Shown piece after piece: positions 15,888-24,223 of a DNA stretch of 51,133 bases. Source of the stretch: an uncultured Muribaculaceae bacterium (GTDB lineage: Bacteria; Bacteroidota; Bacteroidia; Bacteroidales; Muribaculaceae); contig CAJUBL010000016.1 of the NCBI GenBank assembly GCA_910584665.1, forward strand, positions 1 through 51,133. The letters are read 5' to 3'. The notes under the pieces were generated by a model. The model ran no database searches. It was given only the letters and a program-made list of their open reading frames with translations, and was not told the origin of the DNA. The stretch's first letter is position 1; each line of letters starts with the position of its first letter. Position numbers and translations under genes: made by a program.

Positions 15888-15921
15888 CCCCCGGGGGGCC
15901 ATTTTTGAAAAAAGGGGCCCC
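15888..15921. other. Candidate cos site
   Basis: CCCCCGGGGGGCC (15888-15900) and GGGGCCCC (15914-15921) are two GC palindromes separated by the A/T run ATTTTTGAAAAAA. They lie between the HNH nuclease and TerS. Runs of this composition stand out from the surroundings and sit where HNH-type cos phages carry their cohesive-end site. The remaining bases to 16002 contain no gene. The exact nick positions cannot be derived from sequence. Confidence 0.5.
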
Positions 15922-16002
15922 TAAGGAAACCCGCAACGCCCACACATGTTTGTGCGTGAGGCGATTTTCGAAATTAAGCAAAAAGGGAAATTTGACTAAG
16001 AT

Positions 16003-16386
16003 ATGGCTAAAAAAGTAAGTGAATACAAAAAGGACATTGTCAAGGCGTTGAAAGCCGCCGGCAAGTACAGCGGGAGTCTTGCTCCGCAGATCGACTCACT
16101 GGCCGGAGCGTTACGGGCTCTCGGCATGGCCAACGACGACATTGACGACCTTGAGACCACGACGATCTCCACTGTCTCACGTTACGGTAACGAGACCCTG
16201 GCGCCACATCCCGTATTCAAGATCCAGAAAGATGCGCAGGACAGTGTCACCCGACAGATGAAAGCCCTTGGTCTCACCGCCACCGATCTGGCAGGCTTTG
16301 ACGATGACGATCCGCTTGCCGAGCTTACCAGCAAACTCAGCAAAACCGCCCGAAAGAGCGCCAGGATCATCAGACCCGAATCATGA
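16003..16386 (+). CDS. terS: Terminase small subunit, P27 family
   Basis: A 127-residue protein fitting P27-family small terminases. Helices include SEYKKDIVKALKAAGKYSGS and LAPQIDSLAGALRALGM; then come the conserved PHPVFKIQKDAQDSV (about residues 67-81) and an MKALGLTATDL segment near the C-terminus. Small terminases recognise the packaging site as ring oligomers and hand it to the large subunit. The stop overlaps TerL by ATGA, and the candidate cos lies about 80 bases upstream, so the packaging machinery and its site are contiguous. Confidence 0.88.
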   Translation: MAKKVSEYKKDIVKALKAAGKYSGSLAPQIDSLAGALRALGMANDDIDDLETTTISTVSRYGNETLAPHPVFKIQKDAQDSVTRQMKALGLTATDLAGFDDDDPLAELTSKLSKTARKSARIIRPES

Positions 16387-18089
16387 CCGACGAGGAGATC
16401 CGGAGACTGCGTGAGGCCAAGCAGGACGTTACGGCCAGGCTTGCCGCTCTTGATATCGGGGCCTATCATCTGGAACTGGTCGACGAGAGACTGACGGAGT
16501 ACACAAAGGAAGTCGCAGGCGCCCCGGAAAAACATAACCTGTTTGAGCAGCTTGCCGTCCTCAGGTTTTTCGGCCTGTGTCGCCGATACGGACTGAACGC
16601 AACACAGATCCATATGTTCAACACGTTTTACGAGTCATTGTATTTCCCAGGCAAGGAAGGTCTGAGGCGGTACAGGCTCACCCCGGTTCAGGTGTTCCAG
16701 TTCGCCAGTATATACGGGTTCTGGGACGGAGAGCGCCGTATCGTCAGAGAGGCGGTGCTCTATGTGCCCCGAAAGTTCAGCAAGACCACATCAAGTGCAG
16801 CCATAGCAGTGTATGATCTGCTGTATGGCGATGCCAACGCCGAGAGCTACACCGGCGCCAATTCCCAGGATCAGGCCAAGAAATGTTTTGACGTGATCAG
16901 AGGATGTGTGCGTAAGCTTGATCCGCGAGGTATCAGATACGTGGTAAACGAGCAGGTCATCAAAAGTCGGCGTAAGGACCGCACGTCATTCGCCCAGTGT
17001 CTTACAGCCAACGCCAGGACAAAGGATGGTCTGAACGCCTCCACCGTCATCATGGACGAGTTCTCGCAGGCACGCGACAGCCTGCTTCTCACCGTCCTCA
17101 CCACATCCATGGGTGTGCGGTCGAATCCGCTGACAGTGATCATCACGACCGCCAGCGACGTATTTGACGGACCGTTCTATGACATGCTTCAAGGCTACAA
17201 ACAGTTGCTTCTCGGGGACTTTGAAGACGACAGTGTGTTTGCCCACATCTTCGAGCCGGACATCGATGATCCCGAGGATAGCGAGGAAACGTGGCGTAAG
17301 GTTCATCCGCACATGGATGTCACGGTCTCGATGGAGTTCTATCGTGAAGAGTGGAAAAAGGCCCAGCGCAACGGAGCAGATGCCCGGCTGGCATTCAGGA
17401 CCAAGTTGCTCAATGTCTACGCGGAGAACGAGACACACAGCTGGATCAGCGCTACGCTGGCCCGCAGTATAGCCCGACGCATGAATCTCGATACCCTCGA
17501 TGGGAAACCCAACGCCATGGTGGCCATTGACCTGTCGGAGAGTCAGGACTTCAGTGCGGTAACCATAGGCTTCCACTTGCCAAGGACTCATGAGTATTAT
17601 TTTCACACGGCCTATTTCTTCCCACGGGAGGCACTGCCGGGGCATCCCAGCGAGCAATTGTACCGCCGGTGGGCCGAAGCCGGTCATCTTACACTTACAG
17701 ACGGTCCGGTAATAGACTATCGGGCCATAGTCGAGTATATCGTATGGCTGAGCCGCAAAGCCGGTATTCTGGGCATAGGATATGATCCATGGAAATCACG
17801 GGACGTAGTCAATATGCTGGCCACGGTAGGCGGCGAGGAGACGCTGACCCCGGTACGTCAGACCTACGGAGAGTTCACATCGGCTGTCGAGAGCTTCGAG
17901 CACGGCGTGCATACGGGCCATGTGTTCATCAACGACAATCCAATCAATTACTATTGTTTCGGCAATGCCGTCCTTGACTTTGACAAGATGGAAAACTGCA
18001 AACCGGTCAAACGTCAGGGCAATTATCGTATTGACGGGGTGATAACCATGCTGATGTGCAAGAAAATGTTTATCGATTATCTGACGTAA
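16383..18089 (+). CDS. terL: Terminase large subunit
   Basis: A 568-residue packaging motor and nuclease. A helical N-terminus binds TerS. The ATPase has the Walker A-like PRKFSKTTS (residues 129-137) and Walker B VIMDEFSQA (about 223-231), followed by the coupling segment ITTASDV. The C-terminal RNase H-like nuclease starts at AIDLSESQDFS (about 380-390, first catalytic Asp), with further acidic residues around IGYDPWKSRDV. This is the Terminase_1 (HK97/P27-associated) type. A short intergenic stretch with a conserved promoter-like motif follows before the portal. Confidence 0.95.
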   Translation: MTDEEIRRLREAKQDVTARLAALDIGAYHLELVDERLTEYTKEVAGAPEKHNLFEQLAVLRFFGLCRRYGLNATQIHMFNTFYESLYFPGKEGLRRYRLTPVQVFQFASIYGFWDGERRIVREAVLYVPRKFSKTTSSAAIAVYDLLYGDANAESYTGANSQDQAKKCFDVIRGCVRKLDPRGIRYVVNEQVIKSRRKDRTSFAQCLTANARTKDGLNASTVIMDEFSQARDSLLLTVLTTSMGVRSNPLTVIITTASDVFDGPFYDMLQGYKQLLLGDFEDDSVFAHIFEPDIDDPEDSEETWRKVHPHMDVTVSMEFYREEWKKAQRNGADARLAFRTKLLNVYAENETHSWISATLARSIARRMNLDTLDGKPNAMVAIDLSESQDFSAVTIGFHLPRTHEYYFHTAYFFPREALPGHPSEQLYRRWAEAGHLTLTDGPVIDYRAIVEYIVWLSRKAGILGIGYDPWKSRDVVNMLATVGGEETLTPVRQTYGEFTSAVESFEHGVHTGHVFINDNPINYYCFGNAVLDFDKMENCKPVKRQGNYRIDGVITMLMCKKMFIDYLT

Positions 18090-18106
18090 AAATCTGAAAA
18101 AATTTT

Positions 18107-18134
18107 TTTGCGTCGGCATATTTGGTTAACTTAG
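18107..18134 (+). promoter_or_regulatory. Candidate late promoter, TTTG-N16-TAACTTAG (copy 1)
   Basis: A T7G run ending at 18110 is followed after exactly 16 nt by TAACTTAGC (18127-18135), 34 bases before the portal gene. The same pair of words with the same 16-nt spacing occurs upstream of the tail-tip gene (28118-28146). The spacing is shorter than the 20-21 nt seen at the early and toxin-antitoxin promoters here, so it may be a late-gene class or an activator site. Confidence 0.5.
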
Positions 18135-18168
18135 CGACATATTTGAAGGGGTGCAAAACAACAGCTAA

Positions 18169-19443
18169 ATGGGAAAACTGAAGGGATTACTCAGGCGTAT
18201 ATACAGATCCCTTGGCGGGGTCAGCGAGGGTCCGCTGTTCCTGTTGCGTCAGGGATTCTGGCCAGGTTATGAACGTGCCGAAGAACGGAGCGCACTTACC
18301 GTGGCCACCGTCTACCGGTGCATCAAGATTCTCAGCGACAGTGTGGCCAGCCTGCCGCTGGAGTATCAGCGACTCGATGGCGATGTGTTCCGTACGGACC
18401 ACCGCCATCCGCTGGCACCGCTTCTGGAGATCGAGGCCGACACGTCAGTGAGCGCGTTCGATCTCAAGCGGCGGGCTATCCAGCAGGTACTGCTTGACGG
18501 CAACGCCTATATCGTGCCGGTGTACAGTGTAGAGGATATGGCCATCACCCGTCTGGTGTTATGCAGTCGCGGCACCGTCAGGCATGACACACTGCTCGAT
18601 CGGTATATCGTCAGCGATCCGGAGCAGGGATTGCAGGGAACATATGACGAGAGTGAAGTTATACATCTCAAGGGACTGACGCAGAAACCTACCGACAAGA
18701 CAGGATACGGTGTGCTTGCCTTTGCGGCAAAGACTGCCGGCATAGCTGTCGCCGGAGACAAAGAGACACTACACCGTTTCTCGACGGGAGGCACCGTCAG
18801 AGGTTTTGTGACCAATGAGAAGAGCGGGGTCAATATTTTCAATGACTACCATGACGGGGAGCTGCGCAATGCCGCGACAGATCTTGACAGCAGGCTCAAC
18901 AATAGCGGCGACAACATTGTGGCCCTGCCGGGCCGGGCCGATTTCAAGCAGATATCGCTGAGCTCGGCCGACATGCAGTTCCTTGAGAGCCGCAAGTTCA
19001 CAGTACTGGAGATATGCCGGTTTTTCGGTGTGCACCCGTCGTTTGTCTACAGTGACACCAGTAGCAACTACAAGAGCGCGGAGCAGGCCAATGTGGCGTT
19101 TCTCAGCCATACACTCAATCCTATGCTCATAGAGATCGAAAACGAGTTCAGGCGTAAGCTCATTCCCCGCGAGTTATGGCCATACCGACGTATACAGTTC
19201 GACCGGTCGGGCCTGTATGCCTGTGATCTTGAAACCAAAGCCAAGTATGAGAGCACACTGCTGGGGATGGGGTACACCGTCAACGAACTGCGCCGCATGA
19301 ATAACCGTCCGGCTGTAAACGGGGGTAACGAAGTTATGGTATCGGCAAATCTCAAGACACTGAATCAGATCAGACAAGAGGGGAATCAAGGAGGAAATTT
19401 AAATGGACAAGAAGGAAACGATGATAAGGAGACAGTGGCTTGA
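18169..19443 (+). CDS. Portal protein, HK97 family
   Basis: A 424-residue HK97-type portal. The N-terminal VYRCIKILSDSVASLPLEY (about residues 46-64) is the family signature. The C-terminal part has the conserved clip and stem pattern ICRFFGVHPSFVYSDTSSNY, then SAEQANVAFLSHTLNPML and IENEFRRKLI. Twelve copies form the DNA channel at one capsid vertex and dock terminase. The C-terminus overlaps the protease gene by 41 bases in another frame, consistent with coupled translation. Confidence 0.95.
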   Translation: MGKLKGLLRRIYRSLGGVSEGPLFLLRQGFWPGYERAEERSALTVATVYRCIKILSDSVASLPLEYQRLDGDVFRTDHRHPLAPLLEIEADTSVSAFDLKRRAIQQVLLDGNAYIVPVYSVEDMAITRLVLCSRGTVRHDTLLDRYIVSDPEQGLQGTYDESEVIHLKGLTQKPTDKTGYGVLAFAAKTAGIAVAGDKETLHRFSTGGTVRGFVTNEKSGVNIFNDYHDGELRNAATDLDSRLNNSGDNIVALPGRADFKQISLSSADMQFLESRKFTVLEICRFFGVHPSFVYSDTSSNYKSAEQANVAFLSHTLNPMLIEIENEFRRKLIPRELWPYRRIQFDRSGLYACDLETKAKYESTLLGMGYTVNELRRMNNRPAVNGGNEVMVSANLKTLNQIRQEGNQGGNLNGQEGNDDKETVA

Positions 19444-20065
19444 GGCCGACTGCTCGTTAAAACTCAGAGAACGGGAGGACGGCCAGGAGAGCCGGGAGAT
19501 CGAGGGGTATGCCATACGCTTCAATGAGCTGTCGGCAGTACTGTATGACGATGGTAACGAAGAGATGCGGGAGGTCATAGACCCGTCGGCCATCACCGAC
19601 GATGTACTGCGGTCGAGCGACATACGCATGACGATGTTTCATGACAGCCAGCTGTTACTCGCACGTAGCAAGAAAGGCAAAGGCACATTGACATGGGAGC
19701 GGGACGACAAGGGCGTAAAATTCATTTTTACAGCTCCGCGTACGGTCGACGGCGACAAGGCCGTGGAGCTCGTCAGATCAGGTGTCCTTGACGGGTGCAG
19801 CTTCGCCTTTACCACCCGGTATCGTGACGCCAGATGGGTGGAGAGATCAAGCGAGACCAAAGGTGGTAAAGTGAGAACCGTGTGCCGAGTGAGACGGGTA
19901 GGCGGTATCTTCGATTTCACGCTTACCGATAACCCCGCGTATCCGACCACCTCCGTCAACAGCCGCGAGCTGGCCGACATACTGAAAGAGACACATGAAC
20001 CTGTGGCCAAAATAGCCGAGCAGGTAATTGAAATGAAGCGAGAAAGTGGAAAATATATAATTTAA
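19403..20065 (+). CDS. HK97-type prohead protease
   Basis: A 220-residue serine protease of the HK97 prohead (U35/S78) family. The core starts with GYAIRFNELSAVLYDD (residues about 36-51). MTMFHDSQLLLARSKKGKGT (about 76-95) carries the catalytic His. LDGCSFAFT (about 130-138) carries the catalytic Ser. A usual FDFTLTDNPAYP stretch follows (about 170-181). It removes the capsid delta domain during head maturation. It starts inside the 3' end of the portal gene and ends 22 bases before the capsid gene. Confidence 0.93.
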   Translation: MDKKETMIRRQWLEADCSLKLREREDGQESREIEGYAIRFNELSAVLYDDGNEEMREVIDPSAITDDVLRSSDIRMTMFHDSQLLLARSKKGKGTLTWERDDKGVKFIFTAPRTVDGDKAVELVRSGVLDGCSFAFTTRYRDARWVERSSETKGGKVRTVCRVRRVGGIFDFTLTDNPAYPTTSVNSRELADILKETHEPVAKIAEQVIEMKRESGKYII

Positions 20066-20087
20066 CCAAATCCGATCTATTGAAATT

Positions 20088-21248
20088 ATGAAGAAGGGAG
20101 AAAAGAATCTCAGGGCACTGATAGAGAAGTATCAGGCTAACAGTGAGCGAATCAAAGCCATTGCCGAGACCATTGAATCTGAGGGCCGTGAGCGTAATGA
20201 AACCGAGGAACAGGAGTACCGCACATTGATGCGTGAGAACGAGGTGTTACGTATGAAAGCCGCCGCTCTGGCCGGTCCCGCCATCACCGTGGCCGGCTCG
20301 GAGGAGACCGTGGAGCGCCAGATCCTGAATGCGGTAGGCTCAGGCGCGAAGTCCATCAGCATCAGGCTGACCCGTGCCGGTGAGCTTGCCGACACTATGA
20401 AGACACCCGCAGTCGAGGGCACCGGAATCATAGCCGTAGACCAGCAGGAGATGCTCAAGCCGCTCCGTGCCGGTCTTATCTATGACCTGGTGGGCATCAG
20501 GATCATGACCGGTCTGCCCGGTAATGTTATCCGCTGGCCCAAGCATGGCAAGGCCGTGGCACAGTGGGCCAATGAGGGTGAGCGTGCCGAGGATTCAAAG
20601 ATTGATTTCAGCAAACTCGAGACCGCACCCCGTCGTCTGACATGTGCTATTCCCGTCACCCGTGAGCTTCTGGAGTCGAGTGTCGGCGTCGTGGAGAGTG
20701 CGATCCGCGAGGAGATTCCCGCCGCTATCGTCGATAAGGTGAACGAAGCGATGTTCTCGACTACCGGCAAGTATCAGGCTAAAGACGGCACCGAGAAAGA
20801 TCTGCCGATCAAAGGTCCGTTTGTCGGCACCAAGAACAAAGTCAACTTTGCAGGCGAGCTGCCTACCCGCAAGGAACTGCTCAGGATGAAAGCGAAGCTT
20901 GCCGCCGCAGGTATACGTCTCCAGGGCTCGGCATGGGTCATGACCGAGGCTATGAAAGCCGCTCTCGAGGATGTCAAGGTTGATGCCGGCAGTGGCCGAT
21001 TCCTCTGTGAGAACGATATGATACTCGGTCTGCCCGTATTCTGCACATCCTACATCGGAGAGGAGAACATAGGCCTCGGTAACTTCAACTATCAGGCCGC
21101 CGGATTCTTCAACAGCATGGTGGTAACGGCAGATCCTTACACCCTGTTGCGTGAGAACTCCACCGATTTTGTGCTCAACACACATTTCGGCACAGCTACT
21201 CTCTATGAGGAGGCCTTCGTTCTGGGCGTGTGCAAAAAAACTGCGTAA
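20088..21248 (+). CDS. Major capsid protein, HK97 fold
   Basis: A 386-residue major capsid protein. The first ~70 residues form a charged coiled coil (IKAIAETIESEGRERNETEE), the scaffolding delta domain expected to be cut by the protease upstream. The HK97 core follows: PLRAGLIYDLVGIRIMTGLP, an E-loop-like WANEGERAEDSKIDFSKLE, ETAPRRLTCAIPVTRELLE on the spine, and a C-terminal A-domain with ILGLPVFCTSYI and NSTDFVLNTHFGTATLYEEA. Expected mature length is about 300 residues. Gene order portal, protease, capsid is classic. Confidence 0.95.
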   Translation: MKKGEKNLRALIEKYQANSERIKAIAETIESEGRERNETEEQEYRTLMRENEVLRMKAAALAGPAITVAGSEETVERQILNAVGSGAKSISIRLTRAGELADTMKTPAVEGTGIIAVDQQEMLKPLRAGLIYDLVGIRIMTGLPGNVIRWPKHGKAVAQWANEGERAEDSKIDFSKLETAPRRLTCAIPVTRELLESSVGVVESAIREEIPAAIVDKVNEAMFSTTGKYQAKDGTEKDLPIKGPFVGTKNKVNFAGELPTRKELLRMKAKLAAAGIRLQGSAWVMTEAMKAALEDVKVDAGSGRFLCENDMILGLPVFCTSYIGEENIGLGNFNYQAAGFFNSMVVTADPYTLLRENSTDFVLNTHFGTATLYEEAFVLGVCKKTA

Positions 21249-21387
21249 ACCGATAACTGCCCATGATCGGTATGTGTGATTGACAGGTTTAGTTAATCGT
21301 CGTCTCCGGTCCGTGACGGATCGGGACGGCATACCGAGGGCGGACACAATCAACAAAACAGAATTCTATAACTTTAAGACTATAAAA

Positions 21388-21843
21388 ATGGAAGAAGACG
21401 TTAAATACATCAATGGCAGTGATATGTTGGTGAAAATAGCTGGCAAGGCTGTGGCAAACTGTACGAGCCACACCACCACATTCACATCAGAGACCAAAGA
21501 CCGTGCGGTCAAACCAGTAGCATCTGCACCTAAGAGTGCCGGCCTGTGGAAGCGTAAGGGAGTGACCGGTCTGAGTATTTCGATCAGCGCAGAGGGTCTG
21601 CGGGCATGGAAAGAAACAGAGAACGGTCTCATGGAGATCGCGCCGGACTGGGGCAAGGGACAGAGTGTCGAGGTCGAGTGCTTCGAGCGTGAGAAAGACA
21701 CCAAGCCCTACCTTAAGGGTAAGTTTGTCATTGCCAGCATGGAGAGCTCTATGCCCGCCCAGGATGATGTGACCTACTCGATCAGCCTCGAGAACGATGG
21801 CGAGCCCGAGATTTATCCCGGCAAGGAAGTTGTGGCCGCCTGA
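21388..21843 (+). CDS. Major tail (tube) protein
   Basis: A 151-residue tail tube protein of the type found in Bacteroidetes phages. DMLVKIAGKAVANCTSHTTT (about residues 11-30) and then the SAGLWKRKGVTGLSISISAE pattern are typical of tube proteins (TIGR02126-like). It ends in a beta-strand-rich region and YSISLENDGEPEIYPGKE. ATG 21388 was chosen over in-frame starts from 21280, since the longer version adds residues unlike the family. The 139-base gap after the capsid gene shows no gene, only a weak imperfect hairpin near 21304-21322. Confidence 0.85.
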   Translation: MEEDVKYINGSDMLVKIAGKAVANCTSHTTTFTSETKDRAVKPVASAPKSAGLWKRKGVTGLSISISAEGLRAWKETENGLMEIAPDWGKGQSVEVECFEREKDTKPYLKGKFVIASMESSMPAQDDVTYSISLENDGEPEIYPGKEVVAA

Positions 21844-21862
21844 TAATTGAACCAAGGAAGAG

Positions 21863-22168
21863 ATGAAGGATCTGGTATCTCTCGAATTGGTCAAACAGGC
21901 AGTCAGGGCTGACGACTTCGACCAGGACGACGCGCTGCTGTCACATTATCGTGACACAGCCGTCGACGTGGTCGTGAGGCGTACCAACCGCAGCTTAAAC
22001 GAACTGCTTGAGCTCGGCGGCGACGATCTGCCGCCGGCGCTACGGCAGGCTGTGCTGTTGCTCGTAGGACACTGGTACAACCAGCGCGAGGATGCAACAA
22101 TAGGACAGATGAACTCCATACCGATGGGCTTCGAGGCCCTGGTGAGACCTTACCAGAAACTGACATGA
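21863..22168 (+). CDS. Head-tail connector (gp6-like) protein
   Basis: A 101-residue, mainly helical protein beginning LVSLELVKQAVRADDFDQDD. This is the entry of gp6-like adaptors (DUF3199/QLRG type), which dock under the portal as a ring. The later PPALRQAVLLLVGHWYNQRE (about residues 63-82) is the family's most recognisable stretch ('lk.Avl.lvghwYenRe'). Next to the head-closure gene, which it overlaps by four bases, it fills the expected place in the head-tail module. Confidence 0.88.
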   Translation: MKDLVSLELVKQAVRADDFDQDDALLSHYRDTAVDVVVRRTNRSLNELLELGGDDLPPALRQAVLLLVGHWYNQREDATIGQMNSIPMGFEALVRPYQKLT

Positions 22169-22485
22169 AAGCCGGGAGAATGAAATACAGGCTGAAGGTC
22201 GAGCGTCCTGAGATTGTCATTGATGAGTTCAAGGCAGAGACTACCCGGTGGATCCCTGGTAAAACCATCTGGGCCGAACGCGTCAGGAACGTCGGCCGTA
22301 GGCGTGAGGAAGCCGGTGAGCTCTTCCCCGACCACAGCGTGGAGTACAATGTGAGGATACAGCATGACGTTCAGGAGAACTGGCGTGTGGAGGAGATCGG
22401 AGGGCACCGGTACGTGGTGGTGGCCACCGTTCCCAACGCCGACCGCGGCATGCTCACCCTTGTTTGCGAACGTCTTAACGAATAA
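22165..22485 (+). CDS. Head-tail joining / head closure protein
   Basis: A 106-residue small beta-barrel protein of the SPP1 gp16/Phage_H_T_join type. MKYRLKVERPEIVIDEFKAE, TIWAERVRNVGRR, and a C-terminal WRVEEIGGHRYVVVATVPN match the family's 'W.I..dg..Y.V..i' pattern. It would close the head opening after packaging and bind the tail terminator. The start overlaps the previous stop (ATGA). Confidence 0.85.
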   Translation: MKAGRMKYRLKVERPEIVIDEFKAETTRWIPGKTIWAERVRNVGRRREEAGELFPDHSVEYNVRIQHDVQENWRVEEIGGHRYVVVATVPNADRGMLTLVCERLNE

Positions 22486-22489
22486 AGCT

Positions 22490-23038
22490 ATGCCTACCAA
22501 AGTCTATAGTAATGAAGTCGGGATGTTCGTCAAAGACCTCGAGAGTATAACGGGACGCATACTGACGGGTATGACTGGGGAAGATAGAGGCAAGACACTC
22601 TATTTCGCCATGAAGAGAGTCATGAGCAAGGTGGCAAAAAAGGTGCGAAAGCAGGTGGTGGCGTCGGACCTCGATGTAACTGCGGCACAGGTCAGGGATG
22701 CTGTGTGGAGTTATGCCAACGGTGTCTCGGGAATAGCCGGAGTCAAGGTGAAACCGGGGCGCGGCAGAAATAAAAAAAAGGGGCAAGTGCCTATCAAACG
22801 AGTACCGGGATGGCGGTTGCCTATACTCATGTGGGCCTATGACGGCACCCAGGCCCGCATAACAAAGAAATTATCCAAGAAAAGTAAAGAGCCAATGTGG
22901 CGCGGTGCAATGAAACCCAATAAATATGAGTTTTTGAAAAATAGGGAGAGCCTTGAGGCTGAGGCCGCGGCGAATCTGCCTAAAGAGGTCAACAACCTCG
23001 TAGACAAATGGGTAGAAAAGCAATTACAAAAGATATGA
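22490..23038 (+). CDS. Minor tail / head-tail component, HK97 gp10-like position
   Basis: A 182-residue basic protein lying between head closure and tail completion genes, where HK97 gp10-like proteins are normally found. Visible: an early helical part (MKRVMSKVAKKVRKQVVAS), a very basic centre (VKPGRGRNKKKGQVPIKRV), and a helical C-terminus (LPKEVNNLVDKWVEKQLQKI), the last typical of gp10/minor tail protein ends. Sequence similarity to gp10 is weak, so the call rests mainly on order and size. ATG 22490 follows the previous stop by 2 bases. Confidence 0.7.
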   Translation: MPTKVYSNEVGMFVKDLESITGRILTGMTGEDRGKTLYFAMKRVMSKVAKKVRKQVVASDLDVTAAQVRDAVWSYANGVSGIAGVKVKPGRGRNKKKGQVPIKRVPGWRLPILMWAYDGTQARITKKLSKKSKEPMWRGAMKPNKYEFLKNRESLEAEAAANLPKEVNNLVDKWVEKQLQKI

Positions 23039-23415
23039 AATCATCACTCAGCGCCGGCATAATAGTCGGTAAAATACTCGATGAGAAAATCGTCAGAGCA
23101 GGGATGGCCACAAAGGTGTTCCCGGTTGTGATCCAGCAGGCGACCCTCCCGTATCTGTGCTACTTGCGTACCGGTTTTGTACCCCGTTCCACCAAAGAAA
23201 GTACCGGATCAGATACCGTGGTGATCGGGGTAGAGTGCTATACCGCCGGATATGCCGAGGGCGTGAGACTTGCAGAGGCTGTGCGCGAGGCTCTTGATCA
23301 TAAGTCGGCCAGATATGACGGACTCGATATGCGTAGCTGTACATTGACCAAATCAACGGAGTCATACGCCGACGATGCGTATGTCCAGACACTGATATTT
23401 AACATTAAAATTTAA
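23035..23415 (+). CDS. Tail completion protein, DUF3168-like
   Basis: A 126-residue protein. The opening SAGIIVGKILDEKIVRAGM, FPVVIQQATLPYLCYLRTGF and central SDTVVIGVECYTAGYAEGVR (about residues 58-77) fit DUF3168/gp17-like tail completion proteins ('v...vY...y..a..la..vr..L'). It caps the tail tube during assembly and joins it to the head. ATG 23035 was chosen because it overlaps the preceding stop (ATGA); an upstream in-frame ATG at 23008 would add nine residues. Confidence 0.82.
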   Translation: MKSSLSAGIIVGKILDEKIVRAGMATKVFPVVIQQATLPYLCYLRTGFVPRSTKESTGSDTVVIGVECYTAGYAEGVRLAEAVREALDHKSARYDGLDMRSCTLTKSTESYADDAYVQTLIFNIKI

Positions 23416-23420
23416 ACGTT

Positions 23421-23759
23421 ATGAACACAAAACCTACAATCAGCATCGACGGCAAGGAGTATCCGTGCCAGCGTACCATGGGTGCGACATTTGACTTTAA
23501 AGACATAACCGGCAAGGATGTGTCTAAAATGGATCCGGAGGATGTCACCGAGAGTCTCACGTTTATGTGGGCCACCATCAGGTCGGCATGTAAGCGCGCC
23601 GGTAAAGAGTTTCCCTATGCCACTCCGCGGGATATGGCCGTGGCGATCACCGAGGCCGAGGTCGTGGAGTTCGGACGTCTGATGGCCGATCAGGATTCGG
23701 GCGATGACAAAAAAAAACTGAAGACGAAGACTCCGGCCAGGCCACAACCGAACAGATAA
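23421..23759 (+). CDS. Tail assembly chaperone, first frame (gpG-like)
   Basis: A 112-residue protein in the position of lambda gpG, just before the tape measure. It opens PTISIDGKEYPCQRTMGATF, a short beta N-terminus typical of Bacteroidetes phage tail chaperones, followed by helices. Near its end nine adenines (23709-23717) encode KKK. A -1 slip there leads into the next frame without a stop and continues into the gene at 23765, giving a fused G-T-like protein of about 215 residues. The frame-0 product ends KTPARPQPNR. Confidence 0.82.
   Translation: MNTKPTISIDGKEYPCQRTMGATFDFKDITGKDVSKMDPEDVTESLTFMWATIRSACKRAGKEFPYATPRDMAVAITEAEVVEFGRLMADQDSGDDKKKLKTKTPARPQPNR
23709..23717 (+). other. Slippery A9 run, programmed -1 frameshift site
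   Basis: Nine adenines, read as AAA AAA AAA in frame 0, allow tandem -1 slippage. The -1 frame reads TEDEDSGQATTEQIIG and runs in phase into the ATG at 23765. This matches the G/GT arrangement of lambda-like tail genes. Confidence 0.8.
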
Positions 23760-23764
23760 TCGGG

Positions 23765-24067
23765 ATGGCTCTGGGGCGCATGGGTATGCGCCTGGATGAT
23801 CTCAGACGGCTCACGGTCGAGGAGTTCGAGGAAGTGGTAAGACAGTGGATGGAACGGGAGGAAACAAAATACCGTGACGAGTGGGAACGTATGAGACTGC
23901 TGGCAACTATCGGTGTCATGCCCCACACTAAGAAGCATATCACCCCTCACGGACTGTTGCCGTTGCCATGGGACACCAAGCGGAGCCGGGCACCCAAAAA
24001 GCAAGTGCCGGCGATTGACAGGGAGTCACAACGCCGGCGCTTTGAATATCGTATGAAAAACTCGTAA
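23765..24067 (+). CDS. Tail assembly chaperone, second frame (T-like part)
   Basis: A 100-residue open frame, probably expressed mainly as the C-terminal part of a -1 frameshift fusion with the preceding gene rather than from its own ATG. MRLDDLRRLTVEEFEEVVRQ and WMEREETKYRDEWERMRLLA are strongly helical. The middle TIGVMPHTKKHITPHGLLPL is typical of this chaperone class in Bacteroidetes phages ('l...PkkkltP..l.plpwd'). The fusion is thought to bring tape measure and tube subunits together. Direct position before the tape measure locus supports this. Confidence 0.8.
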   Translation: MALGRMGMRLDDLRRLTVEEFEEVVRQWMEREETKYRDEWERMRLLATIGVMPHTKKHITPHGLLPLPWDTKRSRAPKKQVPAIDRESQRRRFEYRMKNS

Positions 24068-24072
24068 GAGTG

Positions 24073-24207
24073 TTAAGGCTTGAACATTCGGTTTGGTGGC
24101 AATGGATCATTGAAGACAGATCGCACAACAACTATGACCCCCAGAATAATAAATATTACGGTCAAACCAACCCTGATATCCATGGATGTGATTTTTAAGA
24201 GTAGCAT
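24073..24207 (-). CDS. Micro-gene 1: 44-residue single-span membrane protein (moron candidate)
   Basis: A minus-strand frame between the tail chaperone and tape measure loci, against the direction of all structural genes. The protein starts MLLLKITSMDIRVG, has one membrane segment at about residues 13-28 (VGLTVIFIILGVIVVV), and ends with a short polar tail (PLPPNRMFKP). Its start lies just below a promoter-like site (24227-24258). A second micro-gene with the same first seven residues sits 356 bases away. Both are likely lysogenic-conversion or exclusion proteins, by analogy with known tail-region morons; the function is inferred. It is too short for default gene finders. Confidence 0.5.
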   Translation of the reverse strand: MLLLKITSMDIRVGLTVIFIILGVIVVVRSVFNDPLPPNRMFKP

Positions 24208-24223
24208 AGTCTTGAATTTTATG

